This document shows, one piece after another, positions 1 through 13,400 of a DNA stretch of 64,000 bases. Location of the stretch: positions 34,182,130-34,246,129 of the forward strand of contig NC_080050.1 of NCBI RefSeq assembly GCF_026212465.1. The letters run 5' to 3'. A program made the translations under genes and the position numbers. Below the pieces are notes generated by a model. The model ran no database searches. It worked only from the letters and a program-made list of their open reading frames with translations, and had not been told where the DNA came from. Position 1 is the first letter of the stretch; every line of letters begins with the position of its first letter. Origin of the DNA: Amaranthus tricolor (lineage: Eukaryota > Streptophyta > Magnoliopsida > Caryophyllales > Amaranthaceae).

Positions 1-1775
1 TATTATTGTATTGAAGTGGTTAGAATTTAAAATCATTGTTATATGCTCGAAATTACGTTCTATAGGTGTGATTTTAAGGGTTTTTAAGCTTTTTTGGCAC
101 TTCCACGAATAAAGTAACTTAAATTTGGAATGTTTTGCACAAAATTTGGAACAAAACACGTTTTGGTATATATTATTGTGTTGATGTGGTTAGAATTGAA
201 AATAATAGTCATATGAAAGAAATTACGTGTTAAGTAGCGATTTGATGTGTTTTTAAGCTTTTTTGGCACTTTCGCACAAAAAGTAGCCCAAACTTGCTTT
301 GTTTGGCACGAAACTTGGCACACAACACTATTTGGTATATATTATTGTGTTGAAGTGGTTAGAATTGAAAATCATAGTTATATGCTAGAAATTACGTGCT
401 AAAGGTGTGATGTTAAGGGTTTTTAAGCTTTTTTGGCACTTACACGAATAAAGTAGCTTAAATTTGGTTTGTTTTGTACGAAATTTGGAACAAAACACTC
501 TTTGGTATATATTATTCGTGTTGAAGTGGTTAGAATTGAAAATAATAGTCATATGATAGAAATTACGTGTTAAGTTGCAATTTGATGTGCTTTTATCCTT
601 TTTTGGCACTTTCGCACATAAAGTAGCCAAAACTTGTTTTGTTTTGCACAAAACTTGGCACACAACACTATTTGGTATCTATTATTGTATTGAAGTGGTT
701 AGAATTTAAAATCATTGTTATATGCTCGAATTACGTTCTATAGGTGTGATTTTAAGGGATTTTAAGCTTTTTTGGCACTTACACGAATAAAGTAGCTTAA
801 ATTTGGTATGTTTTGCACGAAATTTGGAACAAAACACTTTTTGGTATATTTTATTGTGTTGAAGTGGTTAGAATTTAAAATAATAGTCATATGATAGAAA
901 TTACCTGTTAAGTTGCGATATGATGTGTTTTTAAGCTTTTTTGGAACTTTCGCACATAGAGTAGCCCAAACTTGCTTTGTATTGCACGAAACGTGGCACA
1001 CAACACTATTTGGTATATATTATTGTGTTGAAGAGGTTAGAATTTAAAATCATAGTTATATGCTAGAAATTACGTTCTAAAGGTGTGATTTTAAGGGTTT
1101 TTAAGCTTTTTTGGCACTTACACGAATAAAGTAGCTTAAATTTGGTTTGTTTTGCACGAAACATGGAATAACACACTCTTTGGTATATATTATTGTGTTG
1201 AAGTGGTTAGAATTGAAAATAATAGTCATATGATAGAAATTACGTGTTAAGTTGCGATTTGATGTGTTTTTAAGCTTTTTTGGCACTTTCGCACATCAAG
1301 TAGCCCAAACTTGTTTTGTTTTGCACGAAACTTGGCACACAACACTATTTGGTATATATTATTGTATTGAAGTGGTTAGAATTTAAAATCATTGTTATAT
1401 GCTCGAAATTACGTTCTATAGGTGTGATTTTAAGGGTTTTTAAGCTTTTTTGGCACTTACACGAATAAAGTAGATTAAATTTGGAATGTTTTGCACGAAA
1501 TTTGGAACAAAACACTTTCTGGTATATATTATTGTGTTGATGTGGTTAGAATTTAAAATAATAGTCATAAGATAGAAATTATGTGTTAAATTGCGATTTG
1601 ATGTGTTTTAAAGCTTTTTTGGCACTTTCGCTCATAGAGTAGCCCAAACTTGCTTTGTTTTGCACGAAACGTGGCACACAACACTATTTGGTATATATTA
1701 TTGTGTTGATGTGGTTAGAATTGAAAATAATAGTCATATGAAAGAAATTACGTGTTAAGTAGCGATTTGATGTGT
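1..1775. repeat. Long-range duplication inside zone I, left copy
   Basis: This stretch recurs almost unchanged 6,109-6,110 bp downstream (6111-7885). Shared private variants include 'ttccacgaataaagtaactt' (about 90 and 6200), 'gtagcgatttgatgtg' (about 233 and 6343), 'gcttttatcc' (about 590 and 6699) and 'ggtatctatt' (673 and 6782). The left edge lies outside the window. Confidence 0.85.
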
Positions 1776-2874
1776 TTTTAAGCTTTTTTTGGCACTTTCG
1801 CACAAAAAGTAGCCCAAACTTGCTTTGTTTGGCACGAAACTTGGCACACAACACTATTTGGTATATATTATTGTGTTGAAGTGGTTAGAATTGAAAATCA
1901 TAGTTATATGCTAGAAATTACGTGCTAAAGGTGTGATGTTAAGGGTTTTTAAGCTTTTTTGGCACTTACACGAATAAAGTAGCTTAAATTTGGAATGTTT
2001 TGCACGAAATTTGGAACAAAACACTTTTTGGTATATATTATTGTGTTGATGTGGTTAGAATTGAAAATAATAGTCATATGATAGAAATTATGTGTTAAGT
2101 TGCGATTTGATGTGTTTTTAAGCTTTTTTGGCACTTTCGCTCATAGAGTAGCCCAAACTTGCTTTGTTTTGCACGAAACGTGGCACACAACACTATTTGG
2201 TATATATTATTGTGTTGAAGAGGTTAGAATTTAAAATCATAGTTATATGCTAGAAATTACGTTCTAAAGGTGTGATTTTAAGGGTTTTTAAGCTTTTTTG
2301 GCACTTACACGAATAAAGTAGCTTAAATTTGGAATGTTTTGCACGAAATTTGGAACAAAACACTTTTTGGTATATATTATTGTGTTGATGTGGTTAGAAT
2401 TGAAAATAATAGTCATATGATAGAAATTATGTGTTAAGTTGCGATTTGATGTGTTTTTTAAGCTTTTTTGGCACTTTCGCTCATAGAGTAGCCCAAACTT
2501 GCTTTGTTTTGCACGAAACGTGGCACACAACACTATTTGGTATATATTATTGTGTTGAAGAGGTTAGAATTTAAAATCATAGTTATATGCTAGAAATTAC
2601 GTTCTAAAGGTGTGATTTTAAGGGTTTTTAAGCTTTTTTGGCACTTACACGAATAAAGTAGCTTACATTTGGTTTGTTTTGCACGAAATATGGAATAACA
2701 CACTCTTTGGTATATATTATTGTGTTGAAGTGGTTAGAATTGAAAATAATAGTCATATGATAGAAATTACGTGTTAAGTTGCGATTGGATGTGTTTTTAA
2801 GCTTTTTTGGCACTTTCGCACATAAAGTAGCCAAAACTTGTTTTGTTTTGCACGAAACTTGGCACACAACACTA
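671..2874. repeat. 13-monomer HOR unit, copy 1 (~2.2 kb)
   Basis: The block starts at the variant 'tttggtatctattattgta' (671) and the same variant recurs at 2875, 2,204 bp later (13 x 169.5). Private variants inside recur at the same offset: the 'cataagatag' B monomer near 1570 and 3775, and 'gtagattaaatttgg' near 1480 and 3678. The odd monomer number comes from the B-B slip inside the unit. Boundaries are approximate because flanking monomers are similar too. Confidence 0.8.
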
Positions 2875-5078
2875 TTTGGTATCTATTATTGTATTGAAGT
2901 GGTTAGAATTTAAAATCATTGTTATATGCTCGAATTACGTTCTATAGGTGTGATTTTAAGGGATTTTAAGCTTTTTTGGCACTTACACGAATAAAGTAGC
3001 TTAAATTTGGTATGTTTTGCACGAAATTTGGAACAAAACACTTTTTGGTATATTTTATTGTGTTGAAGTGGTTAGAATTTAAAATAATAGTCATATGATA
3101 GAAATTACCTGTTAAGTTGCGATATGATGTGTTTTTAAGCTTTTTTTGGAACTTTCGCACATAGAGTAGCCCAAACTTGCTTTGTATTGCACGAAACGTG
3201 GCACACAACACTATTTGGTATATATTATTGTGTTGAAGAGGTTAGAATTTAAAATCATAGTTATATGCTAGAAATTACGTTCTAAAGGTGTGATTTTAAG
3301 GGTTTTTAAGCTTTTTTTGGCACTTACACGAATAAAGTAGCTTAAATTTGGTTTGTTTTGCACGAAACATGGAATAACACACTCTTTGGTATATATTATT
3401 GTGTTGAAGTGGTTAGAATTGAAAATAATAGTCATATGATAGAAATTACGTGTTAAGTTGCGATTTGATGTGTTTTTAAGCTTTTTTGGCACTTTCGCAC
3501 ATCAAGTAGCCCAAACTTGTTTTGTTTTGCACGAAACTTGGCACACAACACTATTTGGTATATATTATTGTATTGAAGTGGTTAGAATTTAAAATCATTG
3601 TTATATGCTCGAAATTACGTTCTATAGGTGTGATTTTAAGGGTTTTTAAGCTTTTTTGGCACTTACACGAATAAAGTAGATTAAATTTGGAATGTTTTGC
3701 ACGAAATTTGGAACAAAACACTTTCTGGTATATATTATTGTGTTGATGTGGTTAGAATTTAAAATAATAGTCATAAGATAGAAATTATGTGTTAAATTGC
3801 GATTTGATGTGTTTTAAAGCTTTTTTGGCACTTTCGCTCATAGAGTAGCCCAAACTTGCTTTGTTTTGCACGAAACGTGGCACACAACACTATTTGGTAT
3901 ATATTATTGTGTTGATGTGGTTAGAATTGAAAATAATAGTCATATGAAAGAAATTACGTGTTAAGTAGCGATTTGATGTGTTTTTAAGCTTTTTTGGCAC
4001 TTTCGCACAAAAAGTAGCCCAAACTTGCTTTGTTTGGCACGAAACTTGGCACACAACACTATTTGGTATATATTATTGTGTTGAAGTGGTTAGAATTGAA
4101 AATCATAGTTATATGCTAGAAATTACGTGCTAAAGGTGTTATGTTAAGGGGTTTTTAAGCTTTTTTGGCACTTACACGAATAAAGTAGCTTAAATTTGGA
4201 ATGTTTTGCACGAAATTTGGAACAAAACACTTTTTGGTATATATTATTGTGTTGATGTGGTTAGAATTGAAAATAATAGTCATATGATAGAAATTATCTG
4301 TTAAGTTGCGATTTGATGTGTTTTTTAAGCTTTTTTTGGCACTTTCGCTCATAGAGTAGCCCAAACTTGCTTTGTTTTGCACGAAACGTGGCACACAACA
4401 CTATTTGGTATATATTATTGTGTTGAAGAGGTTAGAATTTAAAATCATAGTTATATGCTAGAAATTACGTTCTAAAGGTGTGATTTTAAGGGTTTTTAAG
4501 CTTTTTTGGCACTTACACGAATAAAGTAGCTTAAATTTGGAATGTTTTGCACGAAATTTGGAACAAAACACTTTTTGGTATATATTATTGTGTTGATGTG
4601 GTTAGAATTGAAAATAATAGTCATATGATAGAAATTATGTGTTAAGTTGCGATTTGATGTGTTTTTAAGCTTTTTTGGCACTTTCGCTCATAGAGTAGCC
4701 CAAACTTGCTTTGTTTTGCACGAAACGTGGCACACAACACTATTTGGTATATATTATTGTGTTGAAGAGGTTAGAATTTAAAATCATAGTTATATGCTAG
4801 AAATTACGTTCTAAGGGTGTGATTTTAAGGGTTTTTAAGCTTTTTTGGCACTTACACGAATAAAGTAGCTTACATTTGGTTTGTTTTGCACGAAATATGG
4901 AATAACACACTCTTTGGTATATATTATTGTGTTGAAGTGGTTAGAATTGAAAATAATAGTCATATGATAGAAATTACGTGTTAAGTTGCGATTGGATGTG
5001 TTTTTAAGCTTTTTTGGCACTTTCGCACATAAAGTAGCCCAAACTTGTTTTGATTTGCACGAAACTTGGCACACAACA
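2875..5078. repeat. 13-monomer HOR unit, copy 2 (~2.2 kb)
   Basis: Second copy of the block at 671-2874, in the same order and orientation, differing by scattered substitutions and one-base length changes in T runs. Similarity to the expected third copy fades after about 5080, where 'aaagtaacataaatttgg' and other private variants appear. Confidence 0.75.
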
Positions 5079-6110
5079 CTATTTGGTATATATTATTGTA
5101 TTGAAGTGGTTAGAATTTAAAATCATTGTTATATGCTCGAAATTACGTTCTATAGGTGTGATTTTAAGGGTTTTAAAGCTTTTTTGGCACTTACACGAAT
5201 AAAGTAACATAAATTTGGTTTGTTTTGCACGAAACATGGAATAACACACTCTTTGGTATATATTATTGTGTTGAAGTGGTTAGAATTGAAAATAATAGTC
5301 ATATGATAGAAATTACGTGTTAAGTTGCGATTTGATGTGTTTTTATGCTTTTTTGGCACTTTCGCACATAAAGTAGCCCAAAGTTGTTTTGTTTTGCACG
5401 AAACTTGGCACACAACACTATTTGGTATATATTATTGTATTGAAGTGGTTAGAATATAAAATCATTGTTATATGCTCGAAATTACGTTCTATAGGTGTGA
5501 TTTTAAGGGTTTTTTAAGCTTTTTTGGCACTTACACGAATAAAGTAGCTTAAATTTGGTATGTTTTGCACGAAATTTGGAACAAAACACTTTTTGGTATA
5601 TTTTATTGTGTTGAAGTGGTTAGAATTTAAAATAATAGTCATATGATAGAAATTACCTGTTAAGTTGCGATTTGATGTGTTTTTAAGCATTTTTGGCACT
5701 TTCGCACAGAGAGTAGCCCAAACTTGCTTTTTTTTTGCACGAAACGTGCCACACAACACTATTTTGTATATATTATTGTGTTGAAGTGGTTAGAATTTAA
5801 AATCATAGTTATATGCTAGAAATTACGTTCTAAAGGTGTGATTTTAAGGGTTTTTAAGCTTTTTTGGCACTTACACGAATAAAGTAGCTTAAATTTGGTT
5901 TGTTTTGGCATGAAATATGGAATAACACACTCTTTGGTATATATTATTGTGTTGAAGTGGTTAGAATTGAAAATAATAGTCATATGATAGAAATTACGTG
6001 TTAAGTTGCGATTTGATGTGTTTTTAAGCTTTTTTGGCACTTTCGCACATAAAGTAGCCCAAACTTGTTTTGTTTTGCACGAAACTTGGCACACAACACT
6101 ATTTGGTATA

Positions 6111-7885
6111 TATTATTGTATTGAAGTGGTTAGAATTTAAAATCATTGTTATATGCTCGAAATTACGTTCTATAGGTGTGATTTTAAGGGTTTTTAAGCT
6201 TTTTTGGCACTTCCACGAATAAAGTAACTTAAATTTGGAATGTTTTGCACAAAATTTGGAACAAAACACGTTTTGGTATATATTATTGTGTTGATGTGGT
6301 TAGAATTGAAAATAATAGTCATATGAAAGAAATTACGTGTTAAGTAGCGATTTGATGTGTTTTTAAGCTTTTTTGGCACTTTCGCACAAAAAGTAGCCCA
6401 AACTTGCTTTGTTTGGCACGAAACTTGGCACACAACACTATTTGGTATATATTATTGTGTTGAAGTGGTTAGAATTGAAAATCATAGTTATATGCTAGAA
6501 ATTACGTGCTAAAGGTGTGATGTTAAGGGTTTTTAAGCTTTTTTGGCACTTACACGAATAAAGTAGCTTAAATTTGGTTTGTTTTGTACGAAATTTGGAA
6601 CAAAACACTCTTTGGTATATATTATTGTGTTGAAGTGGTTAGAATTGAAAATAATAGTCATATGATAGAAATTACGTGTTAAGTTGCAATTTGATGTGCT
6701 TTTATCCTTTTTTGGCACTTTCGCACATAAAGTAGCCAAAACTTGTTTTGTTTTGCACGAAACTTGGCACACAACACTATTTGGTATCTATTATTGTATT
6801 GAAGTGGTTAGAATTTAAAATCATTGTTATATGCTCGAATTACGTTCTATAGGTGTGATTTTAAGGGATTTTAAGCTTTTTTGGCACTTACACGAATAAA
6901 GTAGCTTAAATTTGGTATGTTTTGCACGAAATTTGGAACAAAACACTTTTTGGTATATTTTATTGTGTTGAAGTGGTTAGAATTTAAAATAATAGTCATA
7001 TGATAGAAATTACCTGTTAAGTTGCGATATGATGTGTTTTTAAGCTTTTTTGGAACTTTCGCACATAGAGTAGCCCAAACTTGCTTTGTTTTGCACGAAA
7101 CGTGGCACACAACACTATTTGGTATATATTATTGTGTTGAAGAGGTTAGAATTTAAAATCATAGTTATATGCTAGAAATTACGTTCTAAAGGTGTGATTT
7201 TAAGGGTTTTTAAGCTTTTTTGGCACTTACACGAATAAAGTAGCTTAAATTTGGTTTGTTTTGCACGAAACATGGAATAACACACTCTTTGGTATATATT
7301 ATTGTGTTGAAGTGGTTAGAATTGAAAATAATAGTCATATGATAGAAATTACGTGTTAAGTTGCGATTTGATGTGTTTTTAAGCTTTTTTGGCACTTTCG
7401 CACATAAAGTAGCCCAAACTTGTTTTGTTTTGCACGAAACTTGGCACACAACACTATTTGGTATATATTATTGTATTGAAGTGGTTAGAATTTAAAATCA
7501 TTGTTATATGCTCGAAATTACGTTCTATAGGTGTGATTTTAAGGGTTTTTAAGCTTTTTTGGCACTTACACGAATAAAGTAGATTAAATTTGGAATGTTT
7601 TGCACGAAATTTGGAACAAAACACTTTTTGGTATATATTATTGTGTTGATGTGGTTAGGATTGAAAATAATAGTCATATGATAGAAATTATGTGTTAAGT
7701 TGCGATTTGATGTGTTTTTAAGCTTTTTTGGCACTTTCGCTCATAGAGTAGCCCAAACTTGCTTTGTTTTGCACGAAACGTGGCACACAACACTATTTGG
7801 TATATATTATTGTGTTGATGTGGTTAGAATTGAAAATAATAGTCATATGAAAGAAATTACGTGTTAAGTAGCGATTTGATGTGTT
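6111..7885. repeat. Long-range duplication inside zone I, right copy
   Basis: Right copy of the block at 1-1775. It stops abruptly at about 7885, where the dimeric array is cut inside a B monomer and joins the diverged monomer class. Confidence 0.85.
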
Positions 7886-7900
7886 TATTGTGTTGAAGTG
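7870..7900. other. Array breakpoint: truncated monomer joining two satellite classes
   Basis: The B monomer runs through 'gcgatttgatgtgttt' and jumps directly to 'attgtgttgaagtggttt'. The expected segment with the HindIII box, the 'ggcactttcgcac' box and the 'cacacaacac' box, of the order of 100 bp, is missing. Before the point the monomers are homogeneous A/B dimers; after it they belong to the diverged class. This is consistent with a deletion or unequal exchange joining two arrays. Confidence 0.8.
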
Positions 7901-10325
7901 GTTTGAATTGAAAATCATAGTCATATGCTAGATAGTATGTGTTAAGTTGCGATTTTAAGGGTTTTAGGCGTTTTTAGCAATTTTGCACATAAAGTAGCTA
8001 AAACTTGGTTTGTTTTGCACGAAACTTGGCACACAACACTATTTGGTATATAATATTGTGTTTAAGTGGTTAGAATTGAAAATCATAGTCATATGCTAAA
8101 ATTTACGTGTTAAGTTGCGATTTCAAGGGGTTTTTAACCGTGTTTGGCACTTTTACGCATAAAGTAGCTCAAACTTGGTTTGTTTTGCACGAAACTTGGC
8201 ACACAACACTATTTGGGTATATATTATTCTGTGGAAGTGGTTACAATTGAAAATAATAGTATTATGCTAGAAATTACGTGTTAAGTTGCGACTTTAAGGG
8301 TTTTTAAGCGTTTTTGGCACTTTTGCACAAAAAGTAGCTCAAACTTGGTTTGTTTTGCATGAAGCTTGGCGCACAACACTATTTGGTATATATTATTCTG
8401 TGGAAGTGGTTACAATTGAAAATAATAGTATTATGCTAGAAATTACGTGTTAAGTTGCGATTTTATGCGTTTTAAGCATTTTTGGAACTTTTGCGCATAA
8501 AGTAGCTCAAACTTGAGTTTGTTTAGCACGAAACTTAACACACCACACTATTTGGTATATGTTATTGTGTTGAAGTGGTTAGAATTGAAAATCACAGTCA
8601 TATGCTAGAAAGTATTTGTTAATTTCCGATTCAAAGGGTTTTTAAACGTTTTTGGCACTTTTGCTCATAAATTAGCTCAAACTTGGTTTGTTTTGCACGA
8701 AACTTGGCACACAACACTATTTGGTATATATTATTTATTTGAAGTGGTTAAAATTGAAAATCATAAACATATGCTAGAAATTACGTGTTAAGTTTTGATT
8801 TCAAAGGTTTTTAAGCGTTTTTGGCACTTTTGCACATAAAGTAGCTCAAACTTGGTTTGTTTTGCACGAAACATGGCGCACAACACTATTTGGTATATGT
8901 TATTCTGTTGAAGTGGTCAGAATTGAAAATAATAGTATTATGCTATATATTACGTGTTAAGTTGCGATTTTATGCGTTTTTAAGCATTTTTGGCACTTTT
9001 GCGCATAAAGTAGCTCAAACTTAGTTTGTTTTGAACGAAACATGGCACACCACACAATTTGGTATATATTATTGTGTTGAAGTTGTTAGAATTGAAAATC
9101 ATAGTCATATGCTAGAAAGTATGTGTTAAGTTGCGATTTAAGGGTTTTTAGGCGTTCTTAGCAGTTTTGCAAATAAAGTAGCTCAAACTTGGTTTGTTTT
9201 GCACGAAACTTGGCACACAACACTATTTGGTATATATTATTGTGTTGAAGTGGTTAGATTTGAAAATAATTGTATTATGCTAGAAATTACGTGTTAATTT
9301 GCGATTTTATGCGTTTTTAAGCATTTTTGGCACTTTTGCGCATAAAGTAGCTCAAACTTAGTTTGTTTTGCACGAAACATGGCACACCACACTATTTGGT
9401 ATATATTATTGTGTTGAAGTGGTTACAATTGAAAATAATAGTATTATGCTAGAAATTACGTGTTAAGTTGCGATTTTATGCGTTTTTAAGCATTTTTGGA
9501 ACTTTTGCGCATAAAGTAGCTCAAACTTAGTTTGTTTAGCACGAAACTTAACACACCACAGAATTTGGAATATATTATTGTGTTGAACTTGTTAGAATTG
9601 AAAATCATAGTCATATGCTAGAAAGTATGTGTTAAGTTGCGATTTTAAGGGTTTTTAGGCATTTTTTAGCAGTTTTGCAAATAAAGTAGCTCAAACTTGG
9701 TTTGTTTTGCACGAAACTTGGCACACAACATTATTTGGTATATATTATTGTGTTTAAGTGGTTAGAATTGAAAATCATAGTCATATGCTAAAAATTACGT
9801 GTTAACTTGCAATTTCAAGGGTTTTTTTTACCGTGTTTGGCACTTTTACGCATAAAGTAGCTCAAACTTGGTTGTTTTGCACGAAACTTGGCACACAACA
9901 CTATTTAGTATATATTATTGTGTTGAAGTGGTTAGAATTGAAAATCATAGTCATATACTAGAAAGTACGTGTTAAGTTTCGATTTGAAGGGTTTTTAAAG
10001 CGTTTTTGGCACTTTTGCACAAAAAGTAGCTCAAACTTGGTTTGTTTTGCACGAAACTTGGCGCACAACACTATTTGGTATATATTAATCTGTTGAAGTG
10101 GTTATAATTGAAAATCTTAGTGTTATGCTAGAAATTACGTGTTAAGTTACGATTTCATGCGTTTTTAAACATATTTTGAACTTTTGCGCATAAAGTAGCT
10201 CAAACTTAGTTTGTTTAGCACAAAACTTGGCACACCACATTATTTGGTATATATTATTGTGTTGAAGTGGTTAGAATTGAAAATCATAGTCATATGCTAG
10301 AAAGTATGTGTTAGGTTGCGATTTT
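7886..10325. repeat. Satellite zone II: diverged monomers without dimer structure
   Basis: About 14 monomers with the 'atttggtata' box at 8041, 8211, 8381, 8549, 8719 and 8887, so 168-170 bp apart. They carry 'cataaagtagctcaaacttgg' in place of the A or B boxes, most lack HindIII, and several share 'ataatagtattatgctag'. Neighbours differ from each other more than in zone I and no strict A/B alternation is visible. The same 'gtagctcaaacttgg' class returns at 56299-57295, which suggests it is an older form of the family. No gene seen. Confidence 0.9.
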
Positions 10326-10425
10326 NNNNNNNNNNNNNNNNNNNNNNNNNNNNNNNNNNNNNNNNNNNNNNNNNNNNNNNNNNNNNNNNNNNNNNNNNNN
10401 NNNNNNNNNNNNNNNNNNNNNNNNN
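10326..10425. other. Assembly gap (100 N)
   Basis: Exactly 100 N, a common placeholder for a gap of unknown size. It separates the diverged class from a dimeric array, so the true junction is not visible and array length is likely missing. An apparent open frame crossing it is not real. Confidence 0.98.
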
Positions 10426-13400
10426 TTAAGGGTTTTTAAGCTTTTTTGGCACTTACACAAATAAAGTAGCTTAAATTTGGTATGTTTTGCACGAACTTTG
10501 GAACAAAACACTCTTTGGTATATATTATTGTTTTGAAGTGGTTACAATTGAAAATAATAGTCATATGATAGAAATTCCGTGTTAAGTTGCGATTTTATGT
10601 GTTTTTAAACTTTTTTACCACTTTCGCACATAAAGTAGCCCAAACTTGCTTTGTTTTGCACGAAAACTTGGCACACAACACTATTTGGTATATATTATTG
10701 TGTTGAAGTGGTTAGACTTTAAAATCATGGTTATATGCTAGAAATTACTTTCTAAAGGTGTGCTTTTAAGGGTTTTTAAGCTTTTTGGCACTTACACGAA
10801 TAAAGTAGCTTAAATTTGGTTTTTTTTGCACGAAACATGGAACAAAACATTCTTTGGTATATATCATTGTGTTGAAGTGGTTAGAATTCAAGATAATAGT
10901 CATATGACAGAAATTACGTGTTAAATTGCGATTTTATGTGTTTTTAAGATTTTTTGGCACTTTCGCACATAAAGTAGCCCAAACTTGTGTTGTTTTGCAC
11001 GAAAGTTAGCACACAACACTATTTGGTATATATTATTGTGTTGAAGTGGTTAGAATTTAAAATGATAGTTATATGCTAGAAATTACGTGCTAAAGGTGTG
11101 ATTTTAAGGGTTTTTAAGCTTTTTTGGCACTTAAACGAATAAAGTAGCTTAAATTTGGTATGTTTTGCACGAAATTTGGAACAAACACTTTTTGGGTATA
11201 TATTACTGTGTTGAAGTGGTTAGAATTGAAAATAATAGTCATATCATAGAAATTACGAAGTAAGTTGCGATTTGATGTGTTTTTAACCTTTATTGGCACT
11301 TTCGCACATTAAAGTAGCCCAAACTTGCGTTGTTTTGCACGAAACTTTGCACACAACACTATTTGGTATATATTATTGTGTTTAAGCGGTTAGAATTTAA
11401 TATGATAGTTATATGCTAGAAATTACGTGCTAAAGGTGTGATTTTAAGGGTTTTTAAGCTTTTTTGGCACTTACACAAATAAAGTAGGTTAATTTGGTAT
11501 GGTTTGCACTAACTTTGGAACAAAACACTCTTTGGTATATATTGTTGTTTTGAAGTTGTTAGAATTGAAAATAATAGTCATATGATAGAAATTCCGTGTT
11601 AAGTTGCGATTTTATGTGTTTTAAACTTTTTTGGCACTTTCGCACATAAACTAGCCCAAACTTGCTTTGTTTTGCACGAAACATGGCACACAACACTATT
11701 TGATATATATTATTGTGTTGAAGTGGTTAAAATTTAAAATGATAGTTATATGCTAGAAATTACGTGCTAAACGTGTGATTTTAAGGGTTTTTAAGCTTTT
11801 TTGGCACTTACACAAATAAAGTAGCTTAAATTTGGTATGTTTTGCACGAAATTTGGAACAAAACACTTTTTGGTATATATTACTGTGTTGAAGTGGTTAG
11901 AATTGAAAATAATAGTCATATCATAGAAATTACGAGTTAAGTTGCGATTTGATGTGTTTTTAACCTTTTTTGGCAATTTCGCACATAAAGTAGCCCAAAC
12001 TTGCGTTGTTTTGCACGAAACTTGGCACACAACACTATTTGGTATATATTATTGTGTTTAAGCGGTTTAGAATTTAATATGATAGTTATATGCTAGAAAT
12101 TACGTGCTAAAGGTGTGATTTTAAGGGTTTTTAAGCTTTTTTTGGCACTTACACAAATAAAGTAGCTTAAATTTGGTATGTTTTGCACGAACTTTGGAAC
12201 AAAACACTCTTTGGTATATATTATTTTTTTGAAGTGGTTACAATTGAAAATAATAGTCATATGATAGAAATTCCGTGTTAAGTTGCGATTTTTATGTGTT
12301 TTTAAACTTTTTTACCACTTTCGCACATAAAGTAGCCCAAACTTGCTTTGTTTTGCACGAAACTTGGCACACAACACTATTTGGTATATATTATTGTGTT
12401 GAAGTGGTTAGACTTTAAATCATGGTTATATGCTAGAAATTACTTTCTAAAGGTGTGCTTTTAAGGGTTTTTAAGCTTTTTTGGCACTTACACGAATAAA
12501 GTAGCTTAAATTTGGTTTTTTTTGCACGAAACATGGAACAAAACATTCTTTGGTATATATCATTGTGTTGAAGTGGTTAGAATTCAAGATAATAGTCATA
12601 TGACAGGAAATTACGTGTTAAATTGCGATTTTATGTGTTTTTAAGATTTTTTGGCACTTTCGCACATAAAGTAGCCCAAACTTGTGTTGTTTTGCACGAA
12701 AGTTAGCACACAACACTATTTGGTATATATTATTGTGTTGAAGTGGTTAGAATTTAAAATGATAGTTTTATGCTAGAAATTACGTGCTAAAGGTGTGATT
12801 TTAAGGGTTTTTAAGCTTTTTTGGCACTTACACGAATAAAGTAGCTTAAATTTGGTATGTTTTGCACGAAATTTGGAACAAAACACTTTTTGGTATATAT
12901 TACTGTGTTCAAGTGGTTAGAATTTAAAATAATAGTCATATCGTAGAAATTACGAGTTAAGTTGCGATTTGATGTGTTTTTATCCTTTTTTGGCAATTTC
13001 GCACATTAAGTAGCCCAAACTTGCGTTGTTTTGCACGAAACTTGGCACACAACACTATTTGGTATATATTATTGTGTTTAGCGGTTAGAATTTAATATGA
13101 TAGTTATATGCTAGAAATTACGTGCTAAAGGTGTGATTTTAAGGTTTTTTAAGCTTTTTGGCACTTACACAAATAAAGTAGCTTAAATTTGGTATGTTTT
13201 GCACGAACTTTGGAACAAAACACTCTTTGGTATATATTATTGTTTTGAAGTGGTTACAATTGAAAATAGTAGTCATATGATAGAAATTCCGTGTTAAGTT
13301 GCGATTTTATGTGTTTTTAAACTTTTTTGGCACTTTCGCACATAAAGTAGCCCAAACTTGCTTTGTTTTGCACGAAACTTGGCACACAACACTATTTGGT

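Larger units (their letters stand above)
1..7885. repeat. Satellite zone I: A/B dimeric ~169.5-bp monomer array with HOR
   Basis: Tandem monomers of about 169-170 bp fill the stretch. Two types alternate. A carries 'ttacacgaataaagtag' and ends 'aacaaaacactctttgg'. B carries 'tttcgcacataaagtagccc' and ends 'cacacaacactatttgg'. Equivalent positions recur every 338-340 bp (for example 6533, 6871, 7210, 7549). Most monomers contain AAGCTT (HindIII) and B monomers contain CATATG (NdeI), so digests should give ladders near 170 and 340 bp. The A/B alternation slips where two B monomers follow each other (about 1510-1850 and again about 3720-4040). No gene, RNA gene or transposon was seen here. Confidence 0.95.

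Noticed and set aside
10311..10511. Open frame crossing the first N run
   Set aside because: It depends on unknown bases and satellite sequence.
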